Shown here: positions 17,320 to 26,084 of the stretch, one piece after another | Layout: every line of letters starts with the position of its first letter | How positions within the stretch are numbered: the first letter of the stretch is position 1 | Origin: Hyphomicrobiales bacterium | Lineage (GTDB): Bacteria; Pseudomonadota; Alphaproteobacteria; Rhizobiales; Rhizobiaceae | Reading direction: 5' to 3' | NCBI GenBank assembly: GCA_900466605.1 | Contig: UBMU01000025.1 | Coordinates: forward strand, 40,790 to 75,056 | Length of the DNA stretch: 34,267 bases | Position numbers and translations under genes: made by a program | Notes under the pieces: model-generated | The model's database searches: none | What the model was told of the DNA's origin: nothing | What the model saw: only the letters and a program-made list of their open reading frames with translations

Positions 17320-18915
17320 ATGGCACCTCGCGTTCTCGTATCCGACGAACTGTCGGAAACCGCCGTCCAGATCTTCCGTGATCGCGGCGTCGAAGTCGAT
17401 TTCCAGCCGCAGCTCGGCAAGGACAAGGACAAGCTCGCCGAAATCATCGGCAATTACGACGGTCTCGCTATCCGCTCGGCCACCAAGGCCACGGAGAAGC
17501 TCATCGCCGCAGCGACCAACCTCAAGGTCATCGGCCGCGCCGGCATCGGCGTCGACAATGTCGATATTCCGGCTGCGTCGAAGCGCGGTATCATCGTCAT
17601 GAACACGCCGTTCGGCAACTCGATCACCACGGCAGAACACGCCATCGCGCTGATGTTCGCCGTTGCCCGCCAGCTGCCGCAGGCCGATAGCTCGACGCAG
17701 GCCGGAAAGTGGGAAAAGTCGAAGTTCATGGGTGTCGAAATCACCGGCAAGACGCTCGGCGTCATTGGTGCCGGTAATATCGGCGGCATCGTCTGCAAGA
17801 AGGCGATCGGTCTCGGCATGCATGTTCTGGCCTACGACCCCTTCCTGTCGGCTGAACGCGCGCAGGAGATGGGCGTCACCAAGGTCGAGCTCGACGAGCT
17901 TCTGGCCAAGGCCGACTTCATCACCCTGCACGTGCCGATGACCGACAAGACGCGTGGCATCCTCGGCAAGGAAAACCTCGCCAAGACCAAGCCTGGCGTT
18001 CGTATCATCAACTGCGCGCGCGGCGGTCTGGTTGACGAAGCAGCACTTGCCGAAGCCATCAAGTCCGGTCACGTCGCTGGCGCCGGCTTTGACGTGTTCG
18101 AAGTCGAGCCCGCCAAGGAAAGCCCGCTGTTTGGCCTGCCGAACGTCGTCTGCACGCCGCATCTCGGCGCATCGACCACGGAAGCGCAGGAAAACGTCGC
18201 CCTGCAGGTCGCCGAGCAGATGTCGGACTATCTGGTCAAGGGCGCCGTCTCCAACGCCATCAACATGCCGTCGATCACCGCTGAAGAAGCGCCGATCCTG
18301 AAGCCGTTCATCAAGCTCGCTGACGTTCTCGGCGCCTTTGTCGGCCAGGTCACTGAAGAGCCGATCAAGGAAATCGAGATTCTCTATGATGGCGTGACCG
18401 CCGGCATGAACACCCGCGCTCTGACCAGCGCGACGCTCGCGGGCCTGATCCGCAGCCAGGTGGCCGACGTTAACATGGTTTCGGCGCCCGTGATGATCAA
18501 GGAAAAGGGCATCGTGCTCTCCGAGGTCAAGCGTGACAAGACCGGCGTCTACGACGGGTACATCAAGCTGACCGTCAAGACCGATACGATGACCCGGTCG
18601 ATCGCCGGCACCGTCTTCTCCGACGGCAAGCCGCGCTTCATCCAGATCAAGGGCATCAACCTCGATGCCGACGTCGGTTCGCACATGGTCTACATCACCA
18701 ACACCGACGTTCCCGGCATGATCGGCTTTATTGGAACGACGCTTGGTGGCGCGGGCGTCAACATCGCGAACTTCCAGCTTGGCCGCGACAAGCAGGGTGG
18801 CGATGCGATCGCACTGCTTTATGTCGATGGTCCGATTGGCGATCAGGTCCTGGCAAAGCTGACGGCAAACCCGGCGATCCGCCAGGCAAAGCCGCTGGTC
18901 TTTGCAGTCGATTGA
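17320..18915 (+). CDS. serA: D-3-phosphoglycerate dehydrogenase SerA
   Basis: SerA oxidises 3-phosphoglycerate to 3-phosphohydroxypyruvate, the first step of serine synthesis. The 531-residue length marks the long (type I) form. It has a split substrate-binding domain (residues 1-98 and about 295-315), an NAD-binding Rossmann domain (about 99-290, with GVIGAGNIGG), an intervening domain (about 320-450) and a C-terminal ACT domain (about 455-530, MVYITNTDVPGMIGFIGTTL) for regulation. Catalytic residues sit in NCARGG (Arg), FEVEPA (Glu) and CTPHLGAST (His). A GAAGGAAG Shine-Dalgarno supports the start at 17320. A long terminator follows. Confidence 0.97.
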   Translation: MAPRVLVSDELSETAVQIFRDRGVEVDFQPQLGKDKDKLAEIIGNYDGLAIRSATKATEKLIAAATNLKVIGRAGIGVDNVDIPAASKRGIIVMNTPFGNSITTAEHAIALMFAVARQLPQADSSTQAGKWEKSKFMGVEITGKTLGVIGAGNIGGIVCKKAIGLGMHVLAYDPFLSAERAQEMGVTKVELDELLAKADFITLHVPMTDKTRGILGKENLAKTKPGVRIINCARGGLVDEAALAEAIKSGHVAGAGFDVFEVEPAKESPLFGLPNVVCTPHLGASTTEAQENVALQVAEQMSDYLVKGAVSNAINMPSITAEEAPILKPFIKLADVLGAFVGQVTEEPIKEIEILYDGVTAGMNTRALTSATLAGLIRSQVADVNMVSAPVMIKEKGIVLSEVKRDKTGVYDGYIKLTVKTDTMTRSIAGTVFSDGKPRFIQIKGINLDADVGSHMVYITNTDVPGMIGFIGTTLGGAGVNIANFQLGRDKQGGDAIALLYVDGPIGDQVLAKLTANPAIRQAKPLVFAVD

Positions 18916-18934
18916 GTTTTGCTCCCAAGGCAAT

Positions 18935-18977
18935 GAGAAAACCCGGCGCGGGAACCTGCGCCGGGTTTTCTCGTTTT
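18935..18977 (+). terminator. Strong intrinsic terminator after serA
   Basis: A 15-bp perfect stem (18935-18949 with 18958-18972; core AACCCGGCGC/GCGCCGGGTT) with an 8-nt loop is followed by GTTTT. It lies 20 nt after the serA stop and ends the serC-serA operon. Confidence 0.95.
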
Positions 18978-19067
18978 GCCTTTCGGTCACACCATGTTGA
19001 TCACCGCAGCACGCGCGATTATTGTTGCGCTCGAGCGGTCTGTTGCAACATCAATCTGGGAGCTTCC

Positions 19068-19226
19068 ATGTCAAAGTCAGCAGTCGCTATCGCCATTGCG
19101 CTTGCGTCGCTTATCGGTCTCTCATCATGTGCAAATACGGCGAATGGTCTTGCCAAGGACGGCAGGGAAGCCGGCAATGCGCTCGACGCCAGCACGCATC
19201 GCATCCTCAAGGCCGGCGCGAATTAA
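19068..19226 (+). CDS. Entericidin A/B-family small lipoprotein
   Basis: This 52-residue protein has a signal sequence (AVAIAIALASLIG) ending in the lipobox LSSC, with Cys21 as lipidation site. The mature part, CANTANGLAKDGREAGNALD, follows the entericidin pattern of C-N-T, G and D/G spacing. In E. coli the EcnA/EcnB lipoproteins form an antidote/toxin pair linked to stationary-phase lysis. Rhizobial genomes carry single copies whose role is unclear to me, and no second ecn gene is seen here. GGGAG upstream supports the ATG at 19068. An inverted repeat (AAGGCCGGC at 19209-19217, GCCGGCCTT at 19234-19242) spans its stop codon and may end transcription. Confidence 0.85.
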   Translation: MSKSAVAIAIALASLIGLSSCANTANGLAKDGREAGNALDASTHRILKAGAN

Positions 19227-19282
19227 ATCGCAAGCCGGCCTTCGCCCTTCAGGTAGTATAGCCCGTCAGACCGGGCCCGCGT

Positions 19283-19600
19283 TTACTGCGGTGTCGCCGG
19301 AGCTGGAGCAGCGGGAGCCGCAGGGGTTGTTGCCGGAGCTTCGGCTGGCGTGTTCGCTGCTGGCGGCGTCGTTGCCGGCGATGTTGCCGGTGCAGTCGAT
19401 GCAGGCGGTGGCGAAGCAGGCTCGGAAGCTGTCGGCGCTGGTGCGGCAGGTGCCGTTGTCGTCGACGAACTCTGTGATCTCGGCCAATACGTGGCTGCGA
19501 GAGCCACAACTACGACGATCGCTGCGAGAACGATCCATATTGTCCTGCTCTTCGAGGCCGATGTATTCACGGGGTTTGGTCTGTTGAAGTCATTCGTCAT
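19283..19600 (-). CDS. Single-pass membrane protein with Pro/Ala/Thr-rich tail, function unknown
   Basis: I do not recognise a family for this 105-residue protein. A 30-residue polar N-terminus (MTNDFNRPNPVNTSASKSR) precedes one membrane helix (IWIVLAAIVVVVALAATYW, about residues 20-38). The whole rest is low-complexity Ala/Pro/Thr/Ser (APAAPAPTASEP, PPASTAPATSP and similar), likely periplasmic. The start is the ATG at 19600, supported by a very strong GGAGGAGG Shine-Dalgarno; a longer reading to 19690 has none. It converges on the entericidin gene with a 56-nt gap. Such proteins are common in rhizobia and may span or decorate the periplasm; no function is proposed. Confidence 0.75.
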   Translation of the reverse strand: MTNDFNRPNPVNTSASKSRTIWIVLAAIVVVVALAATYWPRSQSSSTTTAPAAPAPTASEPASPPPASTAPATSPATTPPAANTPAEAPATTPAAPAAPAPATPQ

Positions 19601-19864
19601 GTTAGTCCTCCTCCAAACGTTAACTCCCTGACGCGTAAAATGTTCCACTACGCGCAAATCTTCGTGTGTGGGTGATGATGGCGCTGGCACGATGCGCTCG
19701 GGTCACCGACACGCGCGCCGCGCTTGCAAGTGTCATCCAAAGCACTTTTTACAGTAACGTACTTCCAATTTACGCTCACTCGTGGCTCGCTTCGCACCGC
19801 CTCTTCAGGCCGCGATCGGCTCGATAGCCTTGCTGCGGAGATTCTTTTCGACGTTGGAGGCAGG

Positions 19865-21049
19865 ATGCGAACGAGTATGATGGCAATCGCTTTTGCAGCT
19901 CCTTTTGCGAGAAATGCGCAGGCATGGCTGCGCGCGGCGTTTCGCTGCGGGCGCTGTATGTCCATTGCCTTTGCCTTGTTTGCGGTGGTCGACAGCCAAG
20001 ACGTCCACGCACAGATGGCGCAGCAGGCGGACAGGGAGGATTTTCCTCGGCGCGAACTCGTAGTCGGCACCAAGGAGGCGCCACCCTTCGCGATGAAGGA
20101 TGCCGACGGCAATTGGAGCGGTATTTCCATCGACCTTTGGCGCGAGGTTGCGCAGAAGCTGGGGCTGCAGTTTCGCCTTGCCGAAGAGCCCAATGTGCAG
20201 AAACTCATCGAGGCTACGTCGCGGGGCGACTATGATGTTTCCGTAGCTGCGATCACCATCACGGCGGATCGTGAGCGCAGCGTGGACTTTAGTCAGCCCT
20301 TCTACGATACCGGTCTGGGGATTGCGGTGTCGGTCAACAGTGTGTCGGTGTGGCGAGAGATCGTCCGAACGATGATCTCGGCGGGCTTCCTGCAGGCAGC
20401 TGGCGCGTTGATCGGCATATCGTTGCTTGTCGGTGCGCTGGTGTGGTTGTTCGAGCGGCGTCACAATGACGATTTCGGCGGTCCGCTGGGACGGGGGCTC
20501 GGAGCGAGCATCTGGTGGTCGGCCGAGGCCATGACACAGGCGAGCACGGGTCATCGCGGGCCGATCACGATCGCGGGCAGGGCGCTCGCGATCATCTGGA
20601 TGGTGGTGTCGATTATCACGATCGCGGTTTTTACGGCCAGCGTCACCTCTGCATTGACAACGAGGCAGATGCGCGGGCTGGTAAACGGCGTGGAGGATCT
20701 ACCCGGGGTCCGCGTCGGAACCCTTGCCAATTCGGCGACCATCGGCTTCCTTGACGGAGAGCGTATCAAACACCGCACGTTCGCCCAGGTTGCCGATGGG
20801 CTCAAGGCGCTCGAAGCCGGATCGATCGATGCCTTCGTCTATGACAAGCCGCTTCTTGCCTGGACAGTGGAGCAGCAATTCCCCAACAGCGTACAGGTTC
20901 TGGATATTGACTTCGAGCCGCAGAGCTACGGGCTCGCCATGCCGCTCGGCCGCCCTTATCGCAAGGCTATCGACGTCGCCGTCCTCCAGGCGATCCATGA
21001 TCAGAGTTGGAGGCGAACGCTCTTTCAGTATCTCGGGGAGAAACGGTAG
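19865..21049 (+). CDS. GluR0-like ligand-gated channel: SBP domain split by a pore module
   Basis: The 394-residue protein has the layout of a prokaryotic ionotropic glutamate receptor. A signal/anchor region (about 1-50) is followed by the first half of a family-3 solute-binding fold (about 63-155), with the ligand motif AAITITADRERSVDFSQPFY where Arg137 should bind an amino-acid carboxylate. Next come M1 (about 175-196), a pore helix (GASIWWSAEAMTQ, 213-225), M2 (about 238-260, IIWMVVSIITIAVFTASVTSAL, like the iGluR SYTANLAAFLT helix), and the second half of the binding fold (about 270-390, with IDAFVYDKPLL). The usual filter TVGYGD is replaced by QASTGH (225-230). The start at 19865 has GGAGG upstream; ATG 19958 (MSIAFALFAVV) would give a neater signal peptide. 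It stands alone, with no transporter partner nearby. Confidence 0.85.
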   Translation: MRTSMMAIAFAAPFARNAQAWLRAAFRCGRCMSIAFALFAVVDSQDVHAQMAQQADREDFPRRELVVGTKEAPPFAMKDADGNWSGISIDLWREVAQKLGLQFRLAEEPNVQKLIEATSRGDYDVSVAAITITADRERSVDFSQPFYDTGLGIAVSVNSVSVWREIVRTMISAGFLQAAGALIGISLLVGALVWLFERRHNDDFGGPLGRGLGASIWWSAEAMTQASTGHRGPITIAGRALAIIWMVVSIITIAVFTASVTSALTTRQMRGLVNGVEDLPGVRVGTLANSATIGFLDGERIKHRTFAQVADGLKALEAGSIDAFVYDKPLLAWTVEQQFPNSVQVLDIDFEPQSYGLAMPLGRPYRKAIDVAVLQAIHDQSWRRTLFQYLGEKR

Positions 21050-21108
21050 CGCGACCGGGAAGTACCCGCACGGTCGAACTCCGAGAACAGGCGACCGGGT
21101 AGCCGGTA

Positions 21109-23352
21109 TCAATTCGTCGGCTTCAGCAGTCTCAGCGCATTGATCGTGACCAGTACCGTCGCGCCGGTGTCGGCCAGGATCGCGGGCCACAGGCCGGTGA
21201 TGCCAGCGATGGTGGTCACCAGGAATACTACCTTCAGGCCGAGCGCGATGGTGATATTTTCCGCGATGTTGCGCATGGTGCGCCTGGAGAGCGCGATCAT
21301 TGCCGCAACATCGCCAACACGGCCATGCAGAATGGCTGCGTCGGCGGTTTCAAGCGCCACATCGGTGCCGCCGCCCATAGCAATACCGACATCGGCGGTC
21401 GCGAGCGCCGGGGCGTCGTTGATGCCGTCGCCAACCTTGGCAACAACCAGGCCATCATGCTTCAACTCATTCACGATGCGTTGCTTGTCCTCCGGCATCA
21501 GTTCGGCACGCACCTCGATACCGAGCTGCCTGCCGATAGCTTCGGCAGTGCGGCGGTTGTCGCCGGTGAGCATGACGATCTTGATGCCTGCGCCGGTTAA
21601 TTTCTCAAGGCCGGACTTCGCATCGTCGCGCGGCTCGTCGCGCATGGCGATGGCGCCCGCCAAAGTGCTGCCGACAATGAGCACGGACACCGTCTTTCCG
21701 TCGTCATTGAGCGCGGCAATGCGGGCGGTCTGATTGGCCGAAAGGGGAATGCGCTCATTGGCAGCGTTGGGAGATCCGAAAAAAACCGGCTGTCCCTCAA
21801 TCGTCCCGGTGATGCCTTTGCCCCCTAGAGCCTTGGCGTCCATCGTTGCGGGGATGGGGATTCCCACGGCCGTTGCCCTTGCCAGGATTGCGAGCGCCAG
21901 AGGATGGCTCGACCCGGTCTCAAGGGCAGCGGCGTACTTGAGGACTTCCGCTTCTTCCTTTTCGAAGGCAATCACGTCCGTGACCTGCGGCTTGCCTTCC
22001 GTCAGCGTTCCTGTCTTGTCGAGGGCGACGGCGGTGACCTTTCCAAGCGTTTCGAGAACCGCGCCACCCTTCAGCAGAAGGCCACGGCGAGCGCCTGAAG
22101 AAAGCGAGGCGGCGATTGCAGCTGGGGTCGAAATCACTAGGGCACAAGGGCAGCCGATCAGTAATATTGCGAGACCCTTGTAGATCCACTCGTCCCAGGC
22201 ACCGCCTGCAAGGAGCGGCGGCAGGATCGCGACGAGGGCGGCAACGACGACGACGCCGGGCGTATAGTATCGAGAGAAGCGATCGATGAAACGTTCCGTC
22301 GGCGCCTTTGATTCCTGCGCTTCCTCGACCAGCCGGACAACGCGTGCGATCGTGTTGTCGGCGGCCGTTGCCGTCACCTTGACACGAAGCGCGGCGTCGC
22401 CGTTGACGGTGCCGGCAAAAACCATGTCGCTTTCGCCCTTGCGCACCGGCGTACTTTCGCCGGTGACCGGTGCCTCGTCGACGGCACTTTCGCCGGAGAG
22501 AATGATGCCGTCCGCTGCGATACGGTCGCCCGGGCGAACCAGGATCGTCGAGCCTACAGCCAGGCTCTCGGCCGGCACTTCCCGGGTCTTGCCATCTTCC
22601 TCAAGGAAGGCGCGCTTCGGAACAAGTGTCGTCAGCGACTGGATGCTCGCGCGTGCCTTGCCGGCGGCGACGCCTTCCAGCAGTTCGCCGACCAGGAACA
22701 GGAAGACCACGGTTGCGGCCTCCTCGCCCGCATGGATGATCACCGCGCCGACAGCCGCGATCGTCATCAGCATCTCGATCGAGAACGGGGTACCCGCTAA
22801 TGCGGCGGCTACCGCGCGCCGAGCGATCGGAACAAGCCCAACGAGCATTGCGACGATGAATGCGTAAGGCGCAATGTCCGGCACGAGGTGGCCAATGAGA
22901 TAGGCGACAACGAGTGCGGCGCCGGAAAGGATCGTCAGGCGGCCCTTCTTGCTTTGCCACCATGGTCCAGCCATGGGGGCGTCGTGACCGTGGAGGCCTT
23001 CCAACGCGTCGGTCGGCTGTTGCTGCTCCGCGTGTTCGTGACCTGCATGGTCGTGTCCGGAATGATCGTGGCCGGCGTGATCACAATGGTCGTGGGCGTG
23101 ACTTGCCGATGCTGCTTGTACCGGCGATTTCCCGGCGAGCTGCGAGACCGCATAACCAAGGCTCGTCACTTTGCTTTCGATGGCTGGAAGGTCACTGCTG
23201 CCGTCGTGGCGGATGGTCATCGTTCCTGCCGTCACGGAGACGGAAACATCCTCGACCCCCGGCATTCGCCGGACGGCGGTGTCGATCTTTGCCGCGCAGC
23301 TGGCGCAATCCATGCCGTCAACCCTGTAACGCTTCTCGACCATTTCACCCAT
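21109..23352 (-). CDS. Heavy-metal P1B-type ATPase, Zn/Cd/Pb class (CadA/ZntA-like)
   Basis: This 747-residue inner-membrane pump should export divalent soft metals. It has an N-terminal heavy-metal-associated domain with GMDCASC (Cys16, Cys19). A His-rich linker follows (12 His between residues 85 and 123, in HD/HAGHDH-type repeats). The membrane motif CPC (IGCPCALVIS) in the sixth helix defines P1B ATPases. Other marks are the TGES actuator loop, the phosphorylation site DKTGTLTEGKP, the HP motif (GSSHPLAL) and the hinge GDGINDAPAL. The C-terminal helix holds LADTGATVLVTINALRLL, with the Asp typical of the Zn/Cd/Pb class. An AAGGAAG Shine-Dalgarno supports ATG 23352. It is divergent from a MerR gene whose operator sits in its promoter. 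Confidence 0.94.
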   Translation of the reverse strand: MGEMVEKRYRVDGMDCASCAAKIDTAVRRMPGVEDVSVSVTAGTMTIRHDGSSDLPAIESKVTSLGYAVSQLAGKSPVQAASASHAHDHCDHAGHDHSGHDHAGHEHAEQQQPTDALEGLHGHDAPMAGPWWQSKKGRLTILSGAALVVAYLIGHLVPDIAPYAFIVAMLVGLVPIARRAVAAALAGTPFSIEMLMTIAAVGAVIIHAGEEAATVVFLFLVGELLEGVAAGKARASIQSLTTLVPKRAFLEEDGKTREVPAESLAVGSTILVRPGDRIAADGIILSGESAVDEAPVTGESTPVRKGESDMVFAGTVNGDAALRVKVTATAADNTIARVVRLVEEAQESKAPTERFIDRFSRYYTPGVVVVAALVAILPPLLAGGAWDEWIYKGLAILLIGCPCALVISTPAAIAASLSSGARRGLLLKGGAVLETLGKVTAVALDKTGTLTEGKPQVTDVIAFEKEEAEVLKYAAALETGSSHPLALAILARATAVGIPIPATMDAKALGGKGITGTIEGQPVFFGSPNAANERIPLSANQTARIAALNDDGKTVSVLIVGSTLAGAIAMRDEPRDDAKSGLEKLTGAGIKIVMLTGDNRRTAEAIGRQLGIEVRAELMPEDKQRIVNELKHDGLVVAKVGDGINDAPALATADVGIAMGGGTDVALETADAAILHGRVGDVAAMIALSRRTMRNIAENITIALGLKVVFLVTTIAGITGLWPAILADTGATVLVTINALRLLKPTN

Positions 23353-23382
23353 GATCCGCTTCCTTGTCAGACTGAAGCATCC

Positions 23383-23413
23383 TACCTACATGCTCTAGTG
23401 ACTAGAGGTGCAA
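23383..23413 (-). promoter_or_regulatory. MerR-type promoter/operator of the metal ATPase
   Basis: Read on the minus strand, TTGCAC (23413-23408), a 19-nt spacer and TAGGTA (23388-23383) form an overlong-spacer promoter. The spacer holds the perfect 7-1-7 dyad CTCTAGT-G-ACTAGAG (23393-23407). A 19-20-nt spacer bridged by a dyad is the hallmark of promoters activated by DNA distortion by MerR proteins. The site lies between the ATPase and the divergent merR gene. Confidence 0.85.
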
Positions 23414-23423
23414 GAGAAAAATC

Positions 23424-23846
23424 ATGAAAAATATCACGATCGGCGAGGCATCGCGGAAAAGTGGCGTCAAGGTGCCGACGATCCGCTACTACGAGAGCAT
23501 TGGCCTTCTGCCGGAGCCAAGCCGCAGCGAGGGCAATCAGCGCTCTTATGAGCCAGCAGATTTGCGTCGGCTGACATTCATTCGTCACGCTCGCGAGCTT
23601 GGTTTCGAAGTGGAGGCAATCCGCGCGCTCCTGACCCTGCAGGACGACCCGCATCAGTCCTGCGCTTCCGCCGACGCGATTGCGAAGGCCCGCCTTGTCG
23701 AAGTCGAGCAGAGGATCCGCAGCCTGATGGCGCTGAAGGCCGAACTGGAGCTGATGGTTGAGGGCTGCGGTCACGGTCGCGTCGATCAGTGCCGGGTTAT
23801 CGAGGTTCTGGCTGATCACGCGCAGTGCAGCCACGCTCACCACTGA
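23424..23846 (+). CDS. MerR-family metal-responsive regulator (ZntR/CadR-like)
   Basis: This 140-residue regulator has the MerR winged helix at its N-terminus (ITIGEASRKSGVKVPTIRYYESIGLLP, residues about 4-30, then RRLTFIRHARELGF). A long dimerisation helix follows. Metal ligands are probable: Cys79 (in DPHQSCASA) at the start of the helix, then CGHGRVDQC (metal loop), and a Cys/His tail, CSHAHH. The pattern fits Zn/Cd/Pb sensors (ZntR, CadR, PbrR) better than the Cu sensor CueR. It should sense the metal exported by the divergent ATPase and activate that gene through the dyad at 23393-23407. Which metal is sensed cannot be decided from sequence. Confidence 0.92.
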   Translation: MKNITIGEASRKSGVKVPTIRYYESIGLLPEPSRSEGNQRSYEPADLRRLTFIRHARELGFEVEAIRALLTLQDDPHQSCASADAIAKARLVEVEQRIRSLMALKAELELMVEGCGHGRVDQCRVIEVLADHAQCSHAHH

Positions 23847-23993
23847 CGGTACGTGCCGGAGACAAGAAAAATGCCGCGATGCACAATCCGAAGGCGTTGA
23901 GCCTAAAGTTTGTGCGAACTATGATTCTGATTTTATTTAGCTTTTCTGTCTATAACCGGTCGATCCGCTATCATTATTTCATGTGATTTCGTC

Positions 23994-26084
23994 ATGACCG
24001 GTCTTCAGAAAGCATTTGTTCTCATCGATGCGCCGAACGATGATTTTCAGTCACTGTTTGCGACCCACCCGTCGCCGATGTGGGTGTACGATCCCCGCAG
24101 CCTGCAATTCCTGATCGTCAACAACGCTGCCCTCGACCTCTATGGCTACTCGCGCCAGGACTACGCGGGAATGACAGTGCTCGATATCAGGCCAGAGCAG
24201 GAGCGCAAACGAATGCTCCATGCCGTGCAGGCCCGCACGGATATGGAGCGCGCCGAGCGCTGGACGCATCTGAAGGCCAACGGCGAGACGCTTGAAGTGC
24301 TTACCTATGGACGCGCGGTCCGCTTCGACGGGCGGGATGCGATCCTCGCGATCGTGCAGGACAGGACCGAGGTCAATGCGGCCCAACGTCAGGTGAACGA
24401 TACGCGTTCGATGCTCGACAGCATCGTCGACAACCTTCCCGTCGGCGTCTTCGTGAAGGACATGGAAGATGACGGCCGCTATATCCTTTTCAACGAGGCA
24501 TGCGGCGCCATCGTTGGCCACGACCCGGAAGTCATCGTCGGTCAGAGCGATCGGATCATTTTCGATGACAAGCAGACGACAATCTTTCGCGAGCAGGACG
24601 CCAGGGCTCTGGGAGCTGGCGCGACCATCAGCTTCGAAGAGACGATGCAGCGCGCGGATGGGGCTCCGCGGATCTTGCGGACGATCAAGCGCGCACTACC
24701 CGCTCCGGATGGGGCGGCGCCGCGCTATGTGCTCGGCATTTCCCAGGACGTGACCGAGGAGCGCTCGGTGGAGGCCCGTCTCGCCTACATGGCGATGCAC
24801 GATGCGCTGACCGGCCTGCCGAACCGTGCCTTCTTTGCCGATCATATCCAGCGGGAGGCGCGCATTGCCACCGCGGAAAATCCACTCGCACTGCTCTATC
24901 TCGATGTCGACCATTTCAAGCACATCAATGACAGCAAGGGCCATGCGGCAGGCGATGCGCTACTCTGCCAGGTCGCCGCGCGTCTGATGCAGCTCATGGC
25001 CGATGGCGACCTCGTTGCGCGTCTCGGCGGCGACGAATTCGCGCTTCTTCTGCGGTTGGAACGACGCGAGTGCATCGAGCGTTTCGCTGAGCGCCTGCTC
25101 AGGTCGCTGTCGGCTCCCTTCGATCTCGACGGAGTCAACGAGCATGTCACCTGCAGCATCGGCATTGCGCTTGCGCCGGAGCATGCGGAGGATGACGATG
25201 TGTTGATGCGGCACGCGGACCTTGCACTCTACGCAGCCAAGGAAAGCGGTCGCTCGACCTATCGCTTCTATCTGCCTGAAATGCGCCTCGAAGCGGAGCG
25301 CCGGCACATGCTGACGGCCGAACTTCACGAGGCGCTGTTGAAAGGCCAGTTCGAACTTCACTATCAGCCAATCGTGCAACTGGATGACGACGGTCTGGCG
25401 GGCTTCGAGGCTTTGATCCGCTGGTGCCACCCAGTGCGAGGTCTGGTCCCGCCGATGGAATTCATTCCCCTCGCCGAGGAAACGGGCCTTATCATTCAGA
25501 TTGGCGAATGGGTGCTGCGCGAGGCCTGCCGGGCGGCAGCGGATTGGCCCAAACATCTGAAGATTGCGGTCAATCTCTCTGTCTGCCAGTTTCGTCACAA
25601 TAGTCTGCTTGCGACCGTCGTCTCCGCGCTCGATGAAACCGGCCTGCATCCGGAACGGCTCGAAATCGAGATTACCGAATCCGTCTTCCTTGCCGACGTT
25701 GAGCAAAGCCTGCCACTGTTGCGGGCATTGAAGGAACTTGGCATCCGCATCGCCATCGATGATTTCGGCACAGGCTATTCGTCCTTCAGCTATCTGCGCG
25801 CCTTCGCATTCGACAAGATCAAGCTCGACCGCAGCTTTGTCTCCGGCATCGAAACAGACCCGGGCAACCTGGCGATCGTGCGTGCGGTCGTCGGTATCGG
25901 CTCCGGCTTCAACGCGACGACGCTTGCAGAAGGAATCGAGACCGAGGAGCAGTTGCAGAAGTTGCGCGCTGAAGGCTTCAGCGAGGTCCAAGGCTTCCTG
26001 CTTGGCAGGCCTATGCGACAGGCCGAGGCTCAGGCCCTGATCGAAGGCGGGGCTTCACCCTTGCTGGTCGGGAACGGCCACTGA
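23994..26084 (+). CDS. PAS-PAS-GGDEF-EAL cyclic-di-GMP signalling protein
   Basis: This 696-residue cytosolic protein has four domains: PAS (about 15-130), PAS (about 138-257), GGDEF (about 262-425) and EAL (about 435-690). The diguanylate cyclase motif is intact (RLGGDEFA, GGDEF at 345-349). The allosteric RxxD site five residues before it is missing: ADGD at 336-339. The phosphodiesterase motifs are intact too: EAL at 471-473 (GFEALIRW), NLSVCQF, EITES, IDDFGTGYSS, KLDRSFV and AEGIETEEQ. No membrane helix is present, so the PAS domains sense a cytosolic cue or bind a cofactor; none can be named. The start at 23994 lacks a clear Shine-Dalgarno. Its last 30 nt overlap the 3' end of the convergent lysR gene. 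Confidence 0.94.
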   Translation: MTGLQKAFVLIDAPNDDFQSLFATHPSPMWVYDPRSLQFLIVNNAALDLYGYSRQDYAGMTVLDIRPEQERKRMLHAVQARTDMERAERWTHLKANGETLEVLTYGRAVRFDGRDAILAIVQDRTEVNAAQRQVNDTRSMLDSIVDNLPVGVFVKDMEDDGRYILFNEACGAIVGHDPEVIVGQSDRIIFDDKQTTIFREQDARALGAGATISFEETMQRADGAPRILRTIKRALPAPDGAAPRYVLGISQDVTEERSVEARLAYMAMHDALTGLPNRAFFADHIQREARIATAENPLALLYLDVDHFKHINDSKGHAAGDALLCQVAARLMQLMADGDLVARLGGDEFALLLRLERRECIERFAERLLRSLSAPFDLDGVNEHVTCSIGIALAPEHAEDDDVLMRHADLALYAAKESGRSTYRFYLPEMRLEAERRHMLTAELHEALLKGQFELHYQPIVQLDDDGLAGFEALIRWCHPVRGLVPPMEFIPLAEETGLIIQIGEWVLREACRAAADWPKHLKIAVNLSVCQFRHNSLLATVVSALDETGLHPERLEIEITESVFLADVEQSLPLLRALKELGIRIAIDDFGTGYSSFSYLRAFAFDKIKLDRSFVSGIETDPGNLAIVRAVVGIGSGFNATTLAEGIETEEQLQKLRAEGFSEVQGFLLGRPMRQAEAQALIEGGASPLLVGNGH

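Noticed and set aside
17284..18990. 568-codon open frame on the minus strand across serA
   Set aside because: It is antisense to a complete, well-conserved SerA. Its residue make-up (Asp/Arg/Val/Gly) is that of a GC-rich shadow frame and no domain is visible.
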